A DNA stretch of 64,000 nt from Copromyces sp. CBS 386.78 (lineage: Eukaryota; Ascomycota; Sordariomycetes; Sordariales; Sordariaceae): positions 1 to 64,000 of the forward strand of contig MU839089.1 of assembly GCA_030685235.1 (NCBI GenBank), read 5' to 3'. Made by a program: the position numbers and the translations under genes. Shown here piece after piece: positions 12,770 to 23,668 of this stretch. How positions within the stretch are numbered: position 1 is the first letter of the stretch; every line of letters begins with the position of its first letter. The notes under the pieces were generated by a model. It made no database searches. It saw nothing but the letters and a program-made list of their open reading frames with translations, and had not been told where the DNA came from.

Positions 12770-13184
12770 GTTCCTGTTGGTTAATTTGAGGGAAAGTGGG
12801 AGAGAGAGGAAGACATGGAAGTAGCAGGACTTATGGGTAACAGGGCAGCAATATGAGTTCAGACTAATGAAAGGGTTGAGCCAAGGCGTGTATCCGTTCG
12901 ACTATGTGAGCCGGAACTTTCCCAACTGCTTGTTTCGTTACCTTTGCCTTGCTCTTTTGAGTTGCTGTTTGTTGTGAACACCTTAGAGGCATACCTCGTT
13001 CGCAATCCGGAGGTTTGCCAATGACTGTTCGATTGTTCACCGGGCGTCGATGACTTGTAGCTATCAGTACGGAGCCAGAAAGATCACGAAAAACGGATAC
13101 CGGACACATGAACATCGATAATTGGGGTTCAAGTACAAGTTATTTTTATTTCATTACTTCATTAATCACTCCAAAGCCAACCCT
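12770..13184. other. Convergent intergenic spacer
   Basis: About 415 bp between the 3' ends of the GST-like gene (+) and the aldo-keto reductase gene (-). No gene seen; it probably holds both 3' untranslated regions. Confidence 0.7.
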
Positions 13185-14309
13185 TTACCTGTTACGGTTG
13201 TAGGTGGCAGGAGGCGTAGGCTTGTTGTCAAGAACAGCCTCAATCTCCTCCATAATCTCAGGCGTGAGCTTGTCAATAAGGGGCAGAGCCTTGAGGTTGT
13301 CCTCAATCTGCTCGATCTTGGTAGCACCGAGAATGACAGTGCTAACGTTGGGGTTCTTGGCAGCCCAGGCAAGGGACAAGTGGGTGACAGTGGCACCAAG
13401 GCGCTCAGCGATCTTGGTCAACTTGCGCACCTTCTCGATCTTAGCCTTGCCCTCCTCGGACTGCAGGCTCTTGATGGTGTTCTCGAAGAAGGCCTTGTTG
13501 GTAGCAAGGCGGGAATCCTCGGGAATGCCGTCGTTGTACTTTCCGGTGAGGAGACCGCTGGCAAGAGGAGACCAGATGGTGGTGCCGTAGCCGTGCTCCT
13601 TGAAGAGGGGAGCAAACTCGTTCTCGAAGCGCTCGCGGTGGAAGGCGTTGTATTGGGGCTGCTCGACGACGGGGGCAATCAGGTTGTGCTTCTCGGCGAG
13701 GTGGATGGCCTCCTTGATCTGGACGGCACTCCACTCAGAAGTACCCCAGTAGTAGGCGAGGTTGAGGTTGCGGATGACCTGGGTGAAGCCCTCGACGACC
13801 TCGAGCATGGGGGTGGCGGCGTCGGGACGGTGGGCGAAGACGACATCGACGTAAGGGGTCTGGAGACGCTTGATGGAGGCCTTGAGACCCTCGACGATGT
13901 GCTTGCGGCTGAGACCGCGGGTGTTGGGCTCCTTGCGGCCGGTGCCGAAGAATACCTTGGTGGTCAAGACGTACTCGTCACGGGGCCAGCCGAGCTCCTT
14001 GAGGGCTTGGCCCATCTCGACCTCGGAAGCGCCGTTCGCATATGTCTCAGCAGTGTCGAAGGTTTGCTGTTGAAGATGCTGTTAGTTCAGGGTTTCTGGT
14101 AAACTGGACGTAGGAGGAAAACATACAATGCCATGGTCCCAGGCGGTCTGGAGGCACTTCTTGACGATCTCGCCCTTCTGAGTACCACCGTAGGTGAGCC
14201 AGCCACCGAGGGAGAAGACGGAAACCTGAAGACCGGTGTTACCCAGGTAACGGAACTTCATGTCCTTGGGCTCATAGGCCGTGGGAACGACGGGAGAACC
14301 GGAAGACAT
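13185..14309 (-). CDS. Aldo-keto reductase, Kv channel beta-subunit-like (AKR6-type), 354 aa
   Basis: Exons 14309-14127 and 14066-13185 on the minus strand, with a 60-bp phase-0 intron (GTATGT donor, CAG acceptor). The start is [17 protein letters not shown]. It is an NADPH-dependent oxidoreductase of the (beta/alpha)8 fold. The catalytic tetrad is visible: Asp65 and Tyr70 in [10 protein letters not shown], Lys98 in LTTKVF, and His140 in VFAHRPD (CHRPD is commoner). The cofactor region toward the C terminus includes [20 protein letters not shown]. Length and the [19 protein letters not shown] stretch match fungal proteins annotated as voltage-gated potassium channel beta subunits. Codon use is strongly biased (GCC, AAG, GAG), suggesting good expression. 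It is cytosolic, with unknown substrate. Confidence 0.93.
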
Positions 14310-15660
14310 TGTGGCTGGAAGTTGTGTGGATGGTGTTGGGGAATAGAGACGAGATGATGGACAAGGGAGAAAGAGATGGCAGCGGGGGGAGCTGGCTTTT
14401 AAACGGACAGCGAGCTGGACCGATCTGGAGAATGGGATGAGGAGGGGCTTGGGCGACATTTCAAACCCCAATAATTAGTGGAGATCCGGAGCTCTCCTTA
14501 TCCTGGTCCTAATAACCGGAGCTCCTTCTCTCGTGTAGGTTCGGCAGCACACCATTCCGTCCATAGTAATTAATGGTCGGGGCGGGCACCTCTTTTTGGT
14601 ATCGACCGGCGGAGCTAGGCAGTTGCAACAGCGATGGCGATGGTGACGACATGCATTTGTCGACCTCTCCAAGCAAAATGTGGCGGAAATAACTGGCATC
14701 GCGATGGTTTTCCGGAACTCAAAATCTGTTGCCGGTCTGCCGCCGCAGTGACGACGAGAAAGACACCTTGACGGCCAATGGCTGCGGGGGCGGGGTAGCT
14801 GGAAAGTCAATGTGCCGTAACGGCGGGGCAATCGATGCCGAATGCGACTATCCCTGGGCGGTCTCCAAAATGTTTTAGTAAGCAGCTCCATGACGCAAAG
14901 AATGCTGTGGAAACCCACGTTTTCGGGAGCCGTAGACGTTGACGGCGATCAATTCAGCCGGGCCGCCTAAAAACAGACTGCCCCAGTGATCTCGCCGTAT
15001 GGATTATCATGATGTCCACTGACCCAAGGAGTTGGGTCGCGTTCCTTTCGATCTTTAAAAAAGAAGTGCTCGGTTTTCTCGAAGAGATCATGAAGAGCAC
15101 TTATGGGGCTCCCACTCCCCGGAACAATGCCAAGCTTGGGGTTCTGGTGTGCCTGGCCCCACAGACTCCTCCGGACACATGGTCTGCCCTTGCAGATAAC
15201 GGGATAATATGATTCCAGACATCACTTGCGATTGATATCTGCTTTGCTCTGGTTTGCTCTGCTTTTGCTTTGGCTCCCCTTTATTTGCTGGCCCTTGATT
15301 GATCAGCCGCTTTGTTGCACAAGCTCCATATAGCTAGGTAGTGCGTTGCGCTGCATTTTCAGGGATTCCTCCCTTCCTAATACATCACACTTCTTCACAC
15401 TGATCGTACTCAACAATATATGATTCCTTTCCATCACGGAACGGAGGCAACATTTTTTTTCGAACTTTGGATTCCGAGTTGTATGGCGAGAGGTCGACCA
15501 AAGACACTTCTGAAAGTCTTATTCCGCGGAAAAGGGCCAGACGCCGATCTTGGTGTAACTGCGCGGACCGGGACGAACTGCAACATCCACCACGAACTGG
15601 ACCCTGAACAAAGATAACTCTAGATTGTGCTGAGATCGACCCAAGAAAGGAAAAAAGGAT
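14310..15660. other. Intergenic region, no gene recognised
   Basis: It contains the promoter and leader of the aldo-keto reductase. The remaining open frames, such as the minus-strand frame at 14475-14918, have no recognisable content. Confidence 0.55.
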
Positions 15661-15749
15661 TGACCCGTACCGGATTCAAACCGGTAACTGGAATACCACA
15701 GTACAACAAGAGGTCAGCTAAGTAGTGTTGACCGTTACACCAACGAACC
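15661..15749 (-). tRNA. tRNA-like sequence (Gln-like 5' half), possible pseudogene
   Basis: Read on the minus strand from 15749. A 7-bp acceptor stem (GGTTCGT with ACGGGTC, allowing G-U), a perfect 4-bp D stem (GTGT/ACAC) and a perfect 5-bp T stem (ACCGG/CCGGT, loop TTTGAAT) are present. A-box and B-box sequences are good. The 38-nt stretch between the D and T arms is 16 nt longer than normal and I cannot fold a proper anticodon stem in it. It is either an intron-containing gene I cannot resolve or a degenerate copy. The 5' half resembles fungal tRNA-Gln. Confidence 0.5.
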
Positions 15750-16579
15750 GCGGGAAGGTGAGCGGGAAGGGAATCCTATATACCCTAGAGTAGGTTAGAG
15801 TTGGGATGACGGAAGGGGTCTCAATGGGGCAGGAGGGTGACGTTCCGGCAAGCTTGCCGATTTATATATTTGGGGCGGGATTTTGATGTCCGGGATCCGC
15901 TTCTTGATGTTGGAAAGAAGTATTCTTACCCGTCATGGGACCTTTTCCGACATACCACAAACGTTGAGTCTCTGACAATGGCTTATGGAGAGGAGTGTTC
16001 CCAAACTTCATTTTGACATTTTTCACTTGTCCTGGTCAAACTATCTGACTCGCCTTCTTGCCTGCCTGCCTGCCAGACCTTCATCCGTCAACACCACCAA
16101 CCTTTTCATCCCATCTCATCCCATCCAGGCACCGGCTCGCCCGCTTGGACCTGCCGACCGCTCCTTCCTAGATCAGACACCTAATGGGGTTATAATTGCC
16201 CGGGTCAGTACCTGCAATCACCAACAACCGCTTGGCCTAGTGGCGCAACGGTCTACCGTCCGAACACCTCAAACCTAAAAGTTCCTGTCCGGTTGGGAAA
16301 CGATGATGTACATTCAAGTAACCGACAGCGTGTTCCATCATCGTAAGCCCCGTCCCTCAAGTCGGATCTGCAGGTGTGAGCAGCGACAGAAGAAGGTAAT
16401 AATAAGTGCAAAGACACAAAAGAAAAATGGTTAGGGTGTTTCGATGGTCAATCGATCTGCGCTGCTCGGCTGAGCGGTTGTTGGTATTTCTTTTTGTACT
16501 TTCTTGTACCTTTATCGGAGGGTAACGGCGGAGGAGGTTTACGTCTCGCGAGGTGCTGCGTTCAAGTCCTGTCTCCTAT

Positions 16580-16625
<46 letters not shown>

Positions 16626-16653
16626 TTTTTTTTTTTTTTTTTTTGGTTTTTTT

Positions 16654-16730
<77 letters not shown>

Positions 16731-17492
16731 CAGTACTCAATGACCGCCCAATACATGGCAGTCGTTCCCGGCAATCACTCAGGTCTGCAGGTTCCATGGT
16801 AAACAGTGCTACATGTAGCTTTGGCGAGAGAAGGAGGGGCCTTGTGGGTAAAATCCGATTTTCCGTTGGGATGGGGGTCGTTATCCAGGTCGTTGGGATA
16901 ACTCTCAGCTCTCATCTCCGGTCGATGTGTAAGGTAGGCTTCAGCAATTTCGAAAAGGGTTCACGGCGAATGATAGCAAATGACAGGTGGTAGAGAAGAA
17001 GCATTTATCAATTAGCTATCATCATCATGTTTACAAAGGGAACTACGACGAAAACAAACAAATCCCGGCGTTGTCATATAGAAATCAAACCGGAAATATA
17101 TGGTACATATCGACTTACCAGTGGTTTCTTACCCATGATACGAGTAAACCTAGAACATTGTGAGCAGATATCAACTCAAGGAAGAATGGGATACTTAACC
17201 GAAGAGATGTTGTATCCGACCGTCGACAATATGGGAACGGTCGGACGGGTATCATCACTGCTCAGCGTTAGTCATTCATTCATGCAAACAAAACACCAAG
17301 GCGAGGACCGTGAGAACTCTACCAGCGCCAGCCACCAAGGTCCGACGCCACGCGCTCGTGCTGAAGAAAGGATTTACCATGAAAAATGAAGAGCAGATAT
17401 GTACAGTCACAGGACATATGTACAGGGGTATCGATAGTAGGCCCATCCACCATGCCCTCGGGCTCCAAAACGCCAAAACGCCTCGCCATGTG
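15750..17492. other. Intergenic region with a long poly(T) tract
   Basis: No protein gene seen. A tRNA A-box-like string lies at about 16233-16256 and a B-box-like GTTCAAGTCC just before the poly(T) at 16583. The remainder is unremarkable. Confidence 0.5.
16583..16728. repeat. Long interrupted poly(T) tract
   Basis: About 146 bases that are all T apart from a few isolated G or A bases, preceded by GTTCAAGTCCTG. On the minus strand it is a poly(A) tail-like run. It could be a retroposon tail or a simple repeat. Confidence 0.9.
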
Positions 17493-18671
17493 CTAGCTAT
17501 CAATTCTCTTTCGTCCCTTGAGCCTTGTCCTGTCCGGTGACGGCTTGTTGATGCGACTGGAAATACTTGTCTGTGTCTTCCTCCCCTGACCCCTTCCTCT
17601 TTGCAAGGGGTTGAACATCCTCTCTCTAAGCCTCTCCATGTATCCTGTCTCCTTCCAACGGCGAGCTGCGTCGTCCGCCACCTGGGTACGGTGAGTCGGC
17701 AGCTCTGGCTTCCTAGGATCACGTTGCTGCATGCTACTCCGGACTTCTTGACCAGAGAGGGGACGCGCAGATGATGGTGAAAGACTCCGGTGTCGTCGAC
17801 GGGGCAGCGATGGCTTCGTCTGCTCGAAGAAAGCTGCGACATGATGCTCGGGCTTCGGGGTGGGTGTGTCTGATTCGGAAGTGATCGAGATATGTTTAGG
17901 AAGATTCAAGGTTTCCTTCCCCGATGCCACTTCGGGAGTGACGTCCTCCTCCTCAGGAGCAGGTGTGTTAACCTCCGACACGTCGTAGAGTGTGGAGGCT
18001 GACGATTCCAGATGGTCGGATTCTGATTCGGAGTATGAAAGGGTACGGGCTGGGGTAAGGGCGAAGTCGGGCTGGGAACCATCCAGATGGGAATCCATGG
18101 AAGAGGTTGAGCACATGGTCATGGAGCGCGGAGACGGCGGCAGATGGTCCTTAACAATGGACTCCTCATCCGCAATCTCAAGCGGCTCCTCTGTCAGGAT
18201 GATCGGATCGTAGTACTCATCGTCGAACAGGGAGGGGCACGAATCGGCACTACTGGACGTGATGGAGCCAGAATCGGCGGGCTTGTGCCAGGGGTGTTGC
18301 TCGGGAAGGTATGATGCAAAGTATCGAACAAGCGAATCAAGCGACCTTGTTCGGAAGAGCTGGACAGCGTGCTGCCACTGATCAGTCCCAACCAGGGAGG
18401 GGTTTCCAATGATCTCGAATGCTGCAGATTCAAGAGACTCGTTCAGTTCGCGAACTCGGAGTTGCTTCCGCTCGGCAAGGAGCTGATGTAGCTCATCGGT
18501 GGTGGTGGCTCTGTTCGCTAGTTCCTGGACATCATGATGGAAGGCCTCGGGGTCGAGAATGGCGAGGTTAAAGGTGTTGTACTGATCGTGGAGCTTTTTT
18601 TCGAGGTCTTCCCTCTGTAAGCCAAACTTCCAGTAAGGCCATGTCCATCCTGGTCCGGTCGGATCGTCCAT
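17493..18671 (-). CDS. Protein of unknown function, acidic/Ser-rich, 392 aa, intronless
   Basis: A single 392-codon frame starting MDDPTGPGWTWPYWKFGL. Residues about 18-115 look helical and may form a coiled coil (REDLEKKLHDQYNTFNL, ELHQLLAERKQLRVRELNE), followed by an amphipathic segment around QLFRTRSLDSLVRYFASYL. Residues about 130-270 are Ser/Glu/Asp-rich and likely disordered. Residues about 285-392 are very basic (RRRHR, RRWKETGYMERLRERMFNP), with several Lys/Arg clusters that could be nuclear signals. No known domain or membrane segment is visible. Length, compositional blocks and good codon bias support a real gene; function unknown. Confidence 0.8.
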   Translation of the reverse strand: MDDPTGPGWTWPYWKFGLQREDLEKKLHDQYNTFNLAILDPEAFHHDVQELANRATTTDELHQLLAERKQLRVRELNESLESAAFEIIGNPSLVGTDQWQHAVQLFRTRSLDSLVRYFASYLPEQHPWHKPADSGSITSSSADSCPSLFDDEYYDPIILTEEPLEIADEESIVKDHLPPSPRSMTMCSTSSMDSHLDGSQPDFALTPARTLSYSESESDHLESSASTLYDVSEVNTPAPEEEDVTPEVASGKETLNLPKHISITSESDTPTPKPEHHVAAFFEQTKPSLPRRRHRSLSPSSARPLSGQEVRSSMQQRDPRKPELPTHRTQVADDAARRWKETGYMERLRERMFNPLQRGRGQGRKTQTSISSRINKPSPDRTRLKGRKRIDS

Positions 18672-21522
18672 CTGCGGAGAGGTGCGGTATAAGGGGGTGG
18701 GTTCGGTGTGTCGGTCGAGGTTGAGTAGGGGTCAAAAGGCAACAAGAAGACAAGATTTAGTGGGTATCGGTAATTTAGATAGGTCGTAGGCAGGCAGAGC
18801 CTGAAGGTTTTGCGTCGTTTCGTAGTTGGGTGGGGGACAGAGATGAAGCCAAAGTCGTAAATCGGGAGACGGGTTCAACCAAAGGTGATGGGATGTTCAA
18901 AATCAAGACTCGTGGGCCTTGCACTGGTGCAGAAAGCCATCTAGTAACCGGCAAAAAAACACATCGTGAACATTTGTTGATTTTATTTTGGTGTTTTGAC
19001 TTAAAAGGTTAGGGTCGATGCCGACAGGTGTCTCGATCGTTCTCAATTGCAGGTGAGCTTATGAGGTTGACGGTGAGGTGACGACGGCGGTGATGAGCAG
19101 ATGAAGGCGTTAAGCGGAAGGAGGAGGGTCGACGGAGTGAGTTGTCGTGCGGGCTGGAACGAGTGAACGGGGATGCGCTGGGTGTTGGAAAGACCGGAGT
19201 GCTGCGACGCCACAGACAGGGCATCGAACTGTGTCTTCCAGACGGCCCCCAATTCCAGATGGTCTGGGTGCTTGGCAGAGCGCTGCCCAATGGGGTGGGT
19301 CGCTGAGGTGGGCTCGGCACGAAAGGGCATGGAAGGCGGGACACGAGGAGCTGCGCCTGCGGCCGGAGGGTTACACTGCACTTAACACCCAGCCAATGGA
19401 AGCGGCAGCCACTCACACTGATTGCAACACAATAACCTCTTCCGGTCTAGCTTCATTTACTGTGGGCCTCTGTCCCCAATGGAATCTTTCACATTTTTCG
19501 TCATCCCTCACTTCGCGCGCTGTGTCCTCCTCCGGTTGTCTCTCTGGCTGATGTCTTTGGGAGGTGGTGCTCGGATCATGAAAAGCACGATTGCGGCCAA
19601 AACATTGCACTTTCGACCTGGCACCCTCCGATTCCTTCACAGGTCGCCGGTGTGTGTGCCTACCTACCTATCGTCGTCCGTCATTCAGTGCGACTTGCGC
19701 TGCCCTCCGACCGATAGGGTGACTGAGGTGTTCTTTCCAGCACACTCATGGCCCTGAAAGATCATGAATCATCGTGACTTTGTTGACGGCGACACCTTTC
19801 GACTGTGAAGTCGAGGCTTTGACGGTGTTCACTCAAACGACTCATGACAAACTTCAAGTTATGACAATGACGGCCATTCACGGGTAAAAGCAGCATAAAA
19901 TTGCAAACGCCATCCGTCCAGCTGCTCTTGCTTGAAACAGCAATCGCAACAACGCAACCTTTTCGGAGCCCACATCCCTTCGGTTCCTTCCTCACCCCAT
20001 CAGTCAGCCCAGCGTCGACAGAAGAAGGCGCCCCCAGCCGCCAACCTGTGCCATCCTTCTGTTTGGGGGAAGAGCAGGCAACAGATGTGCAGGTTGGGCA
20101 CACTTTCTCGACAAACGAGAGCCTTGAGGTGTAGCAATGGAATACAAAGAGATTGAGGGTGGCGCTGACATCAGAAATGAGTGCGACTTGGAAAACAAGT
20201 GTCAAAGATCCGAGTCTGACAACCTCCGTTCCCACCCACAACATCCAGTCCAAAAATCCTCACCACCAGGCTCGTCATCGGTGGGAACTTCTTCCCTTTT
20301 ATGGTTCAACTTCGTTTGGTATGGCGGAATCCTGATTTCTGTATCCATGAGCACACGGGTTTGGCCGCGTGCTTTCGGTGACATGGAGTGAACCAGCTCA
20401 ATACCAAAATCTTCACCGCGGTGAGCCTCAGAAACTTGAAACAGGGAAGCGACCAAGGGCCATCGGCGATAAACCAGATGGCATCAACTGACGATAGCGA
20501 GTGGCCGCCTTGACAGCTGACGGCCCTTCACGTGGTGCTGCCTCGAGAACACTCTTTCCAATCAGGTGGACCACGGATGAACCAGTCAGGCTCGATTGTT
20601 AACGCTGTTCTTGGCCATCGAGGGTAGGGAACATGGCGCCAATAAAGCCTCATGAGGCCTAACACCAGCGTGGGATAGTCGCGGGCTGTCGTCTTTTACA
20701 AATATTATATCCTGCTTTCCTGGCCATCTTCTGTTGTTTTTGAGGTTCCGGCTGATGGCCTTTTCCGCAGTCCTTGGAATCATCTGGCCGTCCGTCTCAA
20801 AGTCGAGGTAGACGATGCGACAGGGCACTGTGAGGCACTACACTAACATGGCAGCACCGCCCTCGATGGAAAGTTGTGCTAGCTAGGCACCAGCCTCAGC
20901 TCACTCACTATCTGTTGGGACTGGTCAGGTCGGGTCATCTCTGCTTCGTCGCGATTCGATTGATGACTCTCTTCCCCCCCTCTCTTCCAGTTCTCCTCTC
21001 TCTTTTCTCTCTTGCTCTGTTCTGCGCTTCTCTGGCCCCTAGCGCACAAATCTTGTCTGACGTTGCAAAAGAACACGGCCCGGGCCTCTTCCATCTTGTT
21101 CGGCGAGGCTGAGACTATCCCATCAGGAGGCTTGCTTTTCCACCTGCCCTCGTCTCGTCCGTTCATCTGACAACCTCTATTGATGGTCATTCTGCGACAA
21201 TAGCAATCATGGCTCCTTGAACACGACAATAACTTGTTTTTGTCGTTTGGAGCCCGCTGAATTTGTCGCAGCAGGGCTCTCGCTTGGTTCACATTTAGTC
21301 TGACCAACGCGCTTCTATTCTTCTTTTCAGCGGTAGTGTGTCGAATCACCTTTACTACTGCTGTCATTCGCTCTATCTGCGTCGTCTATACCACTTTAGC
21401 ACAAACCGCTTTCCATAGCCGCCCACCATTCTCCCGTTGGTTTGACAGGCCGCTTTCACCATCGTTCAACAAACACAAACGTTGCAATACCTTGTCCCTC
21501 GACCCGTGCACCCGTCCGCGGC
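18672..21522. other. Long divergent intergenic region
   Basis: It lies between two divergently transcribed genes. Frames of 130-165 codons exist on the minus strand (19009-19416, 19762-20253, 20879-21367) but none carries a known motif or splice evidence. The CT-rich 20960-21520 stretch is probably the leader of the kinase gene. Confidence 0.55.
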
Positions 21523-23361
21523 ATGGTTGACTCCAAGGAAACCTCCGAGTTCTCGGAGAAGACAGAAGCTTTCTCACAGTCAGAGATCGAGGCGCGGTTG
21601 CGAGATGCCCGCCGCGAGAGGGAAGCACTCCAACTAGCCATCAATAACACCGTCTCGCTCGACAGCCTAGTCATTCCACCGGATGAGGACATTCGCATTC
21701 TTGTCAGGCCGACCCGAGGGCGATCGGTCAGTCCGGTTAGTCTTGATAACTGCAGGTGGCTGGCATTGCGCGCCGAGGTTAAAGCAGAAACGGACCAGGC
21801 TCAACACAAGGTGCTTGCCGTTACGCAAACATCCCGGGATATCAAGTTTTCGGTCCAAATTCCCGGGGACATGACAATGCCTACGCTGTGGTGCGAGCTC
21901 TACTATGATCCGGCCAGCGATAAGCTTATCCTTGTCAACCGTTCAGGCCACCCTTTCATCCTTTCCCGGGCCTCCACTACCGCTTTAGGGGATATCGAAG
22001 AGTATGAAGTCAATCCAGGCTTCAACAAAGACGTTTTCCCGGGCACCTGGCGGATCAGATTCTACAAATCCGATGTGCTTGACTTTCGTATCCTTGAGAA
22101 GAAGCCAACACTTTTCCGAATTCCCTCCATCGATTCATCAACTCCGACCCAGCTTGTGAGAAAGCGCACCTTTGTGGGCGATGAGGAAGATGAAACCTCG
22201 AGCAACAAAAAGCCCCGAGCGTCCGAGGACATCGAAATCAAGAAAGAAGAAAGTGACATCAAGAAGGAAGATGGTGTCATTATGTTCTTACCAGCAAAGA
22301 CGAAGCCCCTCGTTTTCCCAATCCCGACTGGGGAGAAAAAAGAACTTGTCTCCGCGAAGGGCAGAAGAGAGCTTGTTGCATCCGATGGCAACCTCCTTCA
22401 AATCCAGCCTGACGAGACGGTCCAAGTCACGGGTGGTGGCTGCGAGCTTGACGAGTACACACTCACAAAGAAGTCAGACATTGCCTCGTCAAGCTTATCG
22501 AGCGTCTTCACCGCCGACTACTCAAATGTCCCAGATGGAGTCATTGTTGTCAAGGTGCTCAAGACCCGAACTCCCGCCACCGTCAACAACACCGCTATGG
22601 AATCCAGGAACGTGATTCACCAAGCCGACGTCTGGCTTAGGGAGCTTCAGTATCAGGAGGACCTCCAACACAAGAGCATCGTACGTCTCTACGGCGGCGA
22701 CGCTCGCTTCCTGTCCTTATACATGGAGCATGTGGACGCCCGCGATCTGGCTTCCAAGGGAATATGGCGACGGATGGAGAACGACCGTTTTGCCGGTGAT
22801 CGATCAGACGCAAAGCGCATCGTCCGGGACATTGCCAGTGCCCTGCACTACATCCACGGACGTGGTCTAGTCCACAATGACATCAAACCCGCAAACATCC
22901 TCTATAGCAGAGAGCGGGGGGCCGTCTTGTGTGACCTCGGTCTATCCACCCGCGCCAGAGACCCCCCTTCAATCGGCGGTACACCATGGTACATTCCACC
23001 AGAATTCATTGCCCTGAAACAACGTGGTGCTCCCAGTGATGTTTGGGCCCTTGGAATCACCATGTTGTACGTCATGGGCAAGATCGCTTTCCCGGACGCA
23101 CGTGGCAACAGAGCGCATTCGCAACATCTTCACTGGCTTATTGCCAAAATTCACCCAAACCCACGCGATCGGAACCCTCAACCGAGCGCTGTCAAACACA
23201 TGCAGAAATGGTTGGGTGAAGTCAACATAGCTCGTGCACAGCTCAATACGCAAGATGAACAGGAGCGGCTTGTGTACGATATGCTATCACCGAACCCTAA
23301 CCAGAGAATCACTATGAGGGAGATCATGGCCCGAGTCCACGACCAAATCACGGAGAATTGA
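21523..23361 (+). CDS. Serine/threonine protein kinase-like protein with divergent motifs, 612 aa
   Basis: Intronless. I chose ATG 21523 (MVDSKETSEF); an in-frame ATG at 21442 adds 27 residues of leader-like sequence. Residues 1-65 are charged and helical. Residues about 75-200 form a beta-rich region with CELYYDPASDKLILVNRSGHPF, reminiscent of an FHA-like sandwich, but I am not certain. A Lys-rich acidic linker follows (EIKKEESDIKKEDG). The kinase domain covers about 310-610: Lys344 in VIVVKVLK, catalytic loop HNDIKPANIL (His451, Asp453), metal site DLG (471-473) instead of DFG, then GTPWYIPPEF as activation segment end, and the DVWALGITMLY helix. The catalytic Lys and both Asp residues are present, so activity is plausible although HRD is HND. 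Target unknown. Confidence 0.88.
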   Translation: MVDSKETSEFSEKTEAFSQSEIEARLRDARREREALQLAINNTVSLDSLVIPPDEDIRILVRPTRGRSVSPVSLDNCRWLALRAEVKAETDQAQHKVLAVTQTSRDIKFSVQIPGDMTMPTLWCELYYDPASDKLILVNRSGHPFILSRASTTALGDIEEYEVNPGFNKDVFPGTWRIRFYKSDVLDFRILEKKPTLFRIPSIDSSTPTQLVRKRTFVGDEEDETSSNKKPRASEDIEIKKEESDIKKEDGVIMFLPAKTKPLVFPIPTGEKKELVSAKGRRELVASDGNLLQIQPDETVQVTGGGCELDEYTLTKKSDIASSSLSSVFTADYSNVPDGVIVVKVLKTRTPATVNNTAMESRNVIHQADVWLRELQYQEDLQHKSIVRLYGGDARFLSLYMEHVDARDLASKGIWRRMENDRFAGDRSDAKRIVRDIASALHYIHGRGLVHNDIKPANILYSRERGAVLCDLGLSTRARDPPSIGGTPWYIPPEFIALKQRGAPSDVWALGITMLYVMGKIAFPDARGNRAHSQHLHWLIAKIHPNPRDRNPQPSAVKHMQKWLGEVNIARAQLNTQDEQERLVYDMLSPNPNQRITMREIMARVHDQITEN

Positions 23362-23668
23362 GAGAGTACGATATATGACATTCATGGAGATCGAAACCGG
23401 AAGTAAACCCTTGTATCTACGTATTATCTTGGTTGGCAAGGAGGATTTAACATCATCTCCCATAGTAAGTCCATAACGCTCCTTCTTGGGTTCTCTGTGA
23501 CACAGATGCGAATGTCACACTTGGACAATCTCGAGTACCTCAAACCTGTGGTAGCGTTGCTCACACTCGGTAGTATTAAAAACTTTGTATTTCCTATCAA
23601 GTACACCACCATAAAACACGAACGTTTCCATGGTACCATCACCAAACAACCCGAACCCTGTCCCGCGA
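23362..23668. other. Convergent intergenic spacer
   Basis: About 300 bp between the 3' ends of the kinase (+) and the X325-like gene (-). No gene seen. Confidence 0.7.

Noticed and set aside
18672..21522. Frames of 130-165 codons on the minus strand between the two divergent genes
   Set aside because: No motif or splice evidence; overlapping frames on the other strand.
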